Source of the DNA: Nitrospirae bacterium RIFCSPLOW2_12_42_9 | Lineage (GTDB): Bacteria; Nitrospirota; 9FT-COMBO-42-15; HDB-SIOI813 | DNA length: 7,915 nt | Reading direction: 5' to 3' | Assembly (NCBI GenBank): GCA_001805205.1 | Contig: MHER01000020.1 | Coordinates: forward strand, 1 to 7,915 | Shown here: positions 6,214 through 7,915 of the stretch, one piece after another | How positions within the stretch are numbered: the first letter of the stretch is position 1 | Layout of the letters: each line of letters starts with the position of its first letter | Position numbers and translations under genes: made by a program | Notes under the pieces: model-generated | Seen by the model: only the letters and a program-made list of their open reading frames with translations | What the model was told of the DNA's origin: nothing | Databases searched by the model: none

Positions 6214-6507
6214 TCAATCTATCAATCCATCCTCACGTAACTTTTCATTATATAGGTCTTTTGTCATTGGACATTTGAGGAGATCCCTAACTTCACCGAA
6301 CCTTTTTAGCCGGAGTTGTTTCTTCATTTTGTTAATTAAATTATCATCATACTCTTTGAAACCACTCCCGTGAGAGGTATAAGTATATGAGCCTGTTCTT
6401 TTGCCTTTATACTCGTGATGAAAATAACAATGGTGTGTACCATCTTCTTTAACGAACCCTTTTATTAATAGACTGGCTTCTATAATTCTTCGAGGAATTG
6501 ATGGCAT
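6214..6507 (-). CDS. HicA-like putative mRNA interferase toxin
   Basis: This 97-residue basic protein has a HicA-like layout: a helix (residues 5-15), then KGFVKEDGTHHCYF (16-29), where H25 or H26 occupies the place of the catalytic His in the HicA G-S/T-H motif. Next come strands through SYTYTSHGSG (40-49) and a helix DDNLINKMKKQLRL (54-67). An extra tail, DLLKCPMTKDLYNEKL (75-90), goes beyond a minimal HicA and is typical of a longer HicA-like subgroup as I remember it. Classical HicA toxins cleave mRNA and tmRNA. It is the last gene of a three-gene minus-strand operon, 12 nt after the HicB-like gene, without a good Shine-Dalgarno. Its stop lies 1 bp from the stop of the convergent DUF433 fragment. 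The fold call is by eye, so the toxin role is inferred. Confidence 0.6.
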   Translation of the reverse strand: MPSIPRRIIEASLLIKGFVKEDGTHHCYFHHEYKGKRTGSYTYTSHGSGFKEYDDNLINKMKKQLRLKRFGEVRDLLKCPMTKDLYNEKLREDGLID

Positions 6508-6519
6508 AATTTCTTAAAC

Positions 6520-6930
6520 TTATTCTGCTTCCAATAAATTGTTAAAAATCTTTTTTAACCTGATTGCGTCGCCGATTAAGTTATTCTCTGATAAGTTCTT
6601 ATAATAATTGACGAAATATAGAACATGTGTTCTGAAATCTTCAATAGCTTGATCAATCGTTTCACCTACACCTGTAATGACCAAAACCTCATTTTCTGCA
6701 AAGAACCATCTTCCTTCTTTATGGAACTTCACAGTAAGCGGTTTTCTCAATCGAAACGTACCTATCGCAAACAATAGAATAGTGCCAGGAATAATATTAT
6801 AAGACCATACCTTGAGTTCCTCCTCTGTGTTCACAAACATATCAGCAGTTTCAACTGAAATTTTATGTCTCTTATATTTCATATCTGTATCGTAAAACTC
6901 ATCAACAAGCGCCAAATTGCTCATACGCAT
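6520..6930 (-). CDS. HicB-like putative antitoxin / conserved protein
   Basis: This 136-residue protein is of uncertain family. Residues 65-111 read like a HicB-type partial RNase H fold: LTVKFHKEGRWFFAENE, then LVITGVGETIDQAIEDFR, matching the pattern 'strand, acidic/aromatic turn, strand, G-x-T-x-x-E/Q-A helix' found in HicB antitoxins. The N-terminal 60 residues (with VETADMFVNTEEELKVWSYN) are an unfamiliar extension. No DNA-binding tail of the usual HicB kind is obvious. The gene overlaps its upstream neighbour as TAATG, and the HicA-like gene follows 12 nt later, the pairing expected for a HicAB-type module in antitoxin-first order. GGAG lies about 9 nt upstream of the ATG at 6930; a second in-frame ATG at 6924 is less well spaced. 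Confidence 0.5.
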   Translation of the reverse strand: MRMSNLALVDEFYDTDMKYKRHKISVETADMFVNTEEELKVWSYNIIPGTILLFAIGTFRLRKPLTVKFHKEGRWFFAENEVLVITGVGETIDQAIEDFRTHVLYFVNYYKNLSENNLIGDAIRLKKIFNNLLEAE

Positions 6931-7637
6931 TATATTGCCTCTCCTTTCAAATAAGACCGATAAGTATCTGTAATTAATGACTCAAACATCTGTTTAGTGT
7001 ATTTGTGGCTTTCTTCAAGATAATGTTCTAACTTAGAAGTGCTTAAATTGTTCTCCTTTGCATAATCAAAATCTAACAGAATCACTTCTTGAGAACCTTC
7101 TATAGATACATTATTTTCAAGGCGAGTTGTAATAGACCCAGCCTCAGTTAAAGCCTTAAATGCGATTGAAAGACTATTATATTGTTTTGGATAAACTTCA
7201 GGAAAATTTATTCCAAAGTTAAGATAATTGTTAACCGGAATTATGTCGTTCTCTCTTGCAAAGGGAATTATATTTATGTAACGTAATCCAGTTCTATTCA
7301 ATTTAGTTATTTTAAACATTCCGGTAAATATTTTCATCAACATTAAGGTTTCTTTTTTAAATGAGTTAAATCCTTTGTATTCTTTTGTAAAAAATGCAAA
7401 TCTATTTAATGCAATCATTACTCCTGTCTTATCGTCTTCGCTTCGAAAATGATAAGGTTCTAAAGCAAGAGCCTGCACAGCTTCTTTTAGCTTGGGTACG
7501 TAAACTTTTGGATATTTGGATCGAATCTTATAGAAAAATTCATCACGTTTACATTCCACCGCTGGTTCTCCTGTAAAACGTATCTCAAAAACAGTTTCTA
7601 CTAAAGGTGTATTTGGATAAATGGGATTTTTTTTCAT
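6930..7637 (-). CDS. TIGR04255 family protein (sporadically distributed, function unknown)
   Basis: This 235-residue soluble protein has no signal peptide or membrane segment. The opening PNTPLVETVFEIRF (residues 8-21), the central NRTGLRYINIIPF (114-126) and the C-terminal LLDFDYAKENN plus HKYTKQMFESLITDTYRSYLKG (188-197 and 211-232) are the recognisable landmarks of the TIGR04255 family, which has patchy distribution and no established role that I know of. The length is at the short end of what I remember for the family. It is the first gene of a minus-strand operon; its TAA overlaps the next ATG as TAATG, so it is tightly coupled to a HicB-like and a HicA-like gene. The gene is AT-rich (19 of 60 G+C at 7201-7260) compared with the mltG operon, suggesting acquisition. 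The start lacks a good Shine-Dalgarno; ATG 7637 is the first in frame that keeps the family N-terminus. Confidence 0.75.
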   Translation of the reverse strand: MKKNPIYPNTPLVETVFEIRFTGEPAVECKRDEFFYKIRSKYPKVYVPKLKEAVQALALEPYHFRSEDDKTGVMIALNRFAFFTKEYKGFNSFKKETLMLMKIFTGMFKITKLNRTGLRYINIIPFARENDIIPVNNYLNFGINFPEVYPKQYNSLSIAFKALTEAGSITTRLENNVSIEGSQEVILLDFDYAKENNLSTSKLEHYLEESHKYTKQMFESLITDTYRSYLKGEAI

Positions 7638-7753
7638 AGATAGACTTAGCTCAAAATCAAATTCTTACAAATAATACCTTTCTACCTTTATTCAATAATT
7701 CAAGAGGAAAATCGAAAAACTGAGCCTAACAATACTCTCCAAAATCTAAGGCG
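7638..7753. other. Leader and intergenic DNA before the TIGR04255 gene
   Basis: This AT-rich non-coding stretch is part of the leader of the minus-strand operon. It contains an imperfect tandem 8-mer at 7675-7690 (TACCTTTC then TACCTTTA; on the transcribed strand AAAGGTA occurs twice) and a TTGAAT pair nearby. The AAGG copies lie too far from the ATG to act as a ribosome site. I see no RNA gene or riboswitch. Confidence 0.4.
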
Positions 7754-7757
7754 TCAA
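7729..7757 (-). promoter_or_regulatory. Promoter of the TIGR04255-HicB-HicA-like operon
   Basis: Reading the minus strand, TTGACG (7757-7752) and TATTGT (7734-7729) are separated by 17 bp, predicting a start near 7722 and an 85-nt leader before ATG 7637. The -35 overlaps the stop codon of the upstream partial gene. An inverted repeat with arms 7741-7747 and 7760-7766 (AAAATCT/AGATTTT) brackets the -35, a possible operator. Confidence 0.5.
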
Positions 7758-7915
7758 GGAGATTTTTGAGTCTTTTTTATGTTCCTCTGTTCATAGAATA
7801 GTCCACCCTCAATCTCTATTGCCCCGGTAAAATATTTTTCTATTGTCCAATTGGCGCTTTGAACCAGGAACTTGAGCAGTTTCCTGTTCCTCCTGAAATA
7901 GGCCCGCAGTATCGT
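7754..7915 (-). CDS. C-terminal end of an unrecognised protein (partial, runs off window)
   Basis: The minus strand is open from the window edge for 53 codons to a TGA at 7756-7754. The peptide starts TILRAYFRRNRKLLKFLVQS, continues through an aromatic, amphipathic segment (NWTIEKYFTGAIEIEGG), and ends with a lysine-rich tail. Base composition (more G+C than the adjacent island genes) and the regular amphipathic pattern support real coding. I cannot name the family from this tail; it could belong to a membrane-associated enzyme or a mobile-element protein. The promoter of the TIGR04255 operon overlaps its stop codon, so the two are probably separate units transcribed in the same direction. 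Confidence 0.5.
   Translation of the reverse strand, partial: TILRAYFRRNRKLLKFLVQSANWTIEKYFTGAIEIEGGLFYEQRNIKKTQKSP

Noticed and set aside
1..7915. CRISPR array, tRNA or rRNA genes
   Set aside because: No regularly spaced direct repeats, cloverleaf-like segments or rRNA landmarks were found by eye on either strand.

Overview
The window looks like a bacterial chromosome segment from a moderate-GC Gram-negative lineage. The gene order recX, alaS, a small phasin-like gene, ruvX, mltG fits Nitrospirota or the former deltaproteobacteria. That placement is an inference from gene order and protein style; no rRNA or other strong marker is present.

Region 1 (14-4882, + strand) is a tightly packed housekeeping operon. 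recX and alaS overlap by 11 nt, the next gaps are 15 and 15 nt, and only 2 nt separate ruvX from mltG. The genes cover recombination control (RecX), alanyl-tRNA synthesis and editing (AlaRS), a small helical phasin-like protein, a YqgF/RuvX RNase H-fold nuclease and the peptidoglycan-cleaving MltG.

Region 2 (4883-6212) is accessory. A strong sigma70-like promoter with a 17-bp palindrome over its likely start point precedes a roughly 200-nt leader. An MntA-HepT toxin-antitoxin pair follows, with genes overlapping by 8 nt. Then come two GC-rich REP-like hairpins and a DUF433 antitoxin-like gene. That gene has its own good promoter and Shine-Dalgarno but stops early and has no toxin partner.

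Region 3 (6213-7757, - strand) is AT-rich and differs clearly in base composition. It holds a compact three-gene operon: a TIGR04255-family protein, a HicB-like protein and a HicA-like protein. A promoter-like TTGACG-17-TATTGT sits upstream. This is the best candidate for an under-described system, possibly a HicAB-type toxin-antitoxin module with an added TIGR04255 component. At the right edge, the C-terminal end of an unrecognised protein enters from beyond the window.

Taken together, the DNA downstream of the conserved mltG operon looks like a landing site for successive toxin-antitoxin or defence modules. One of these appears to have replaced the end of the DUF433 module.
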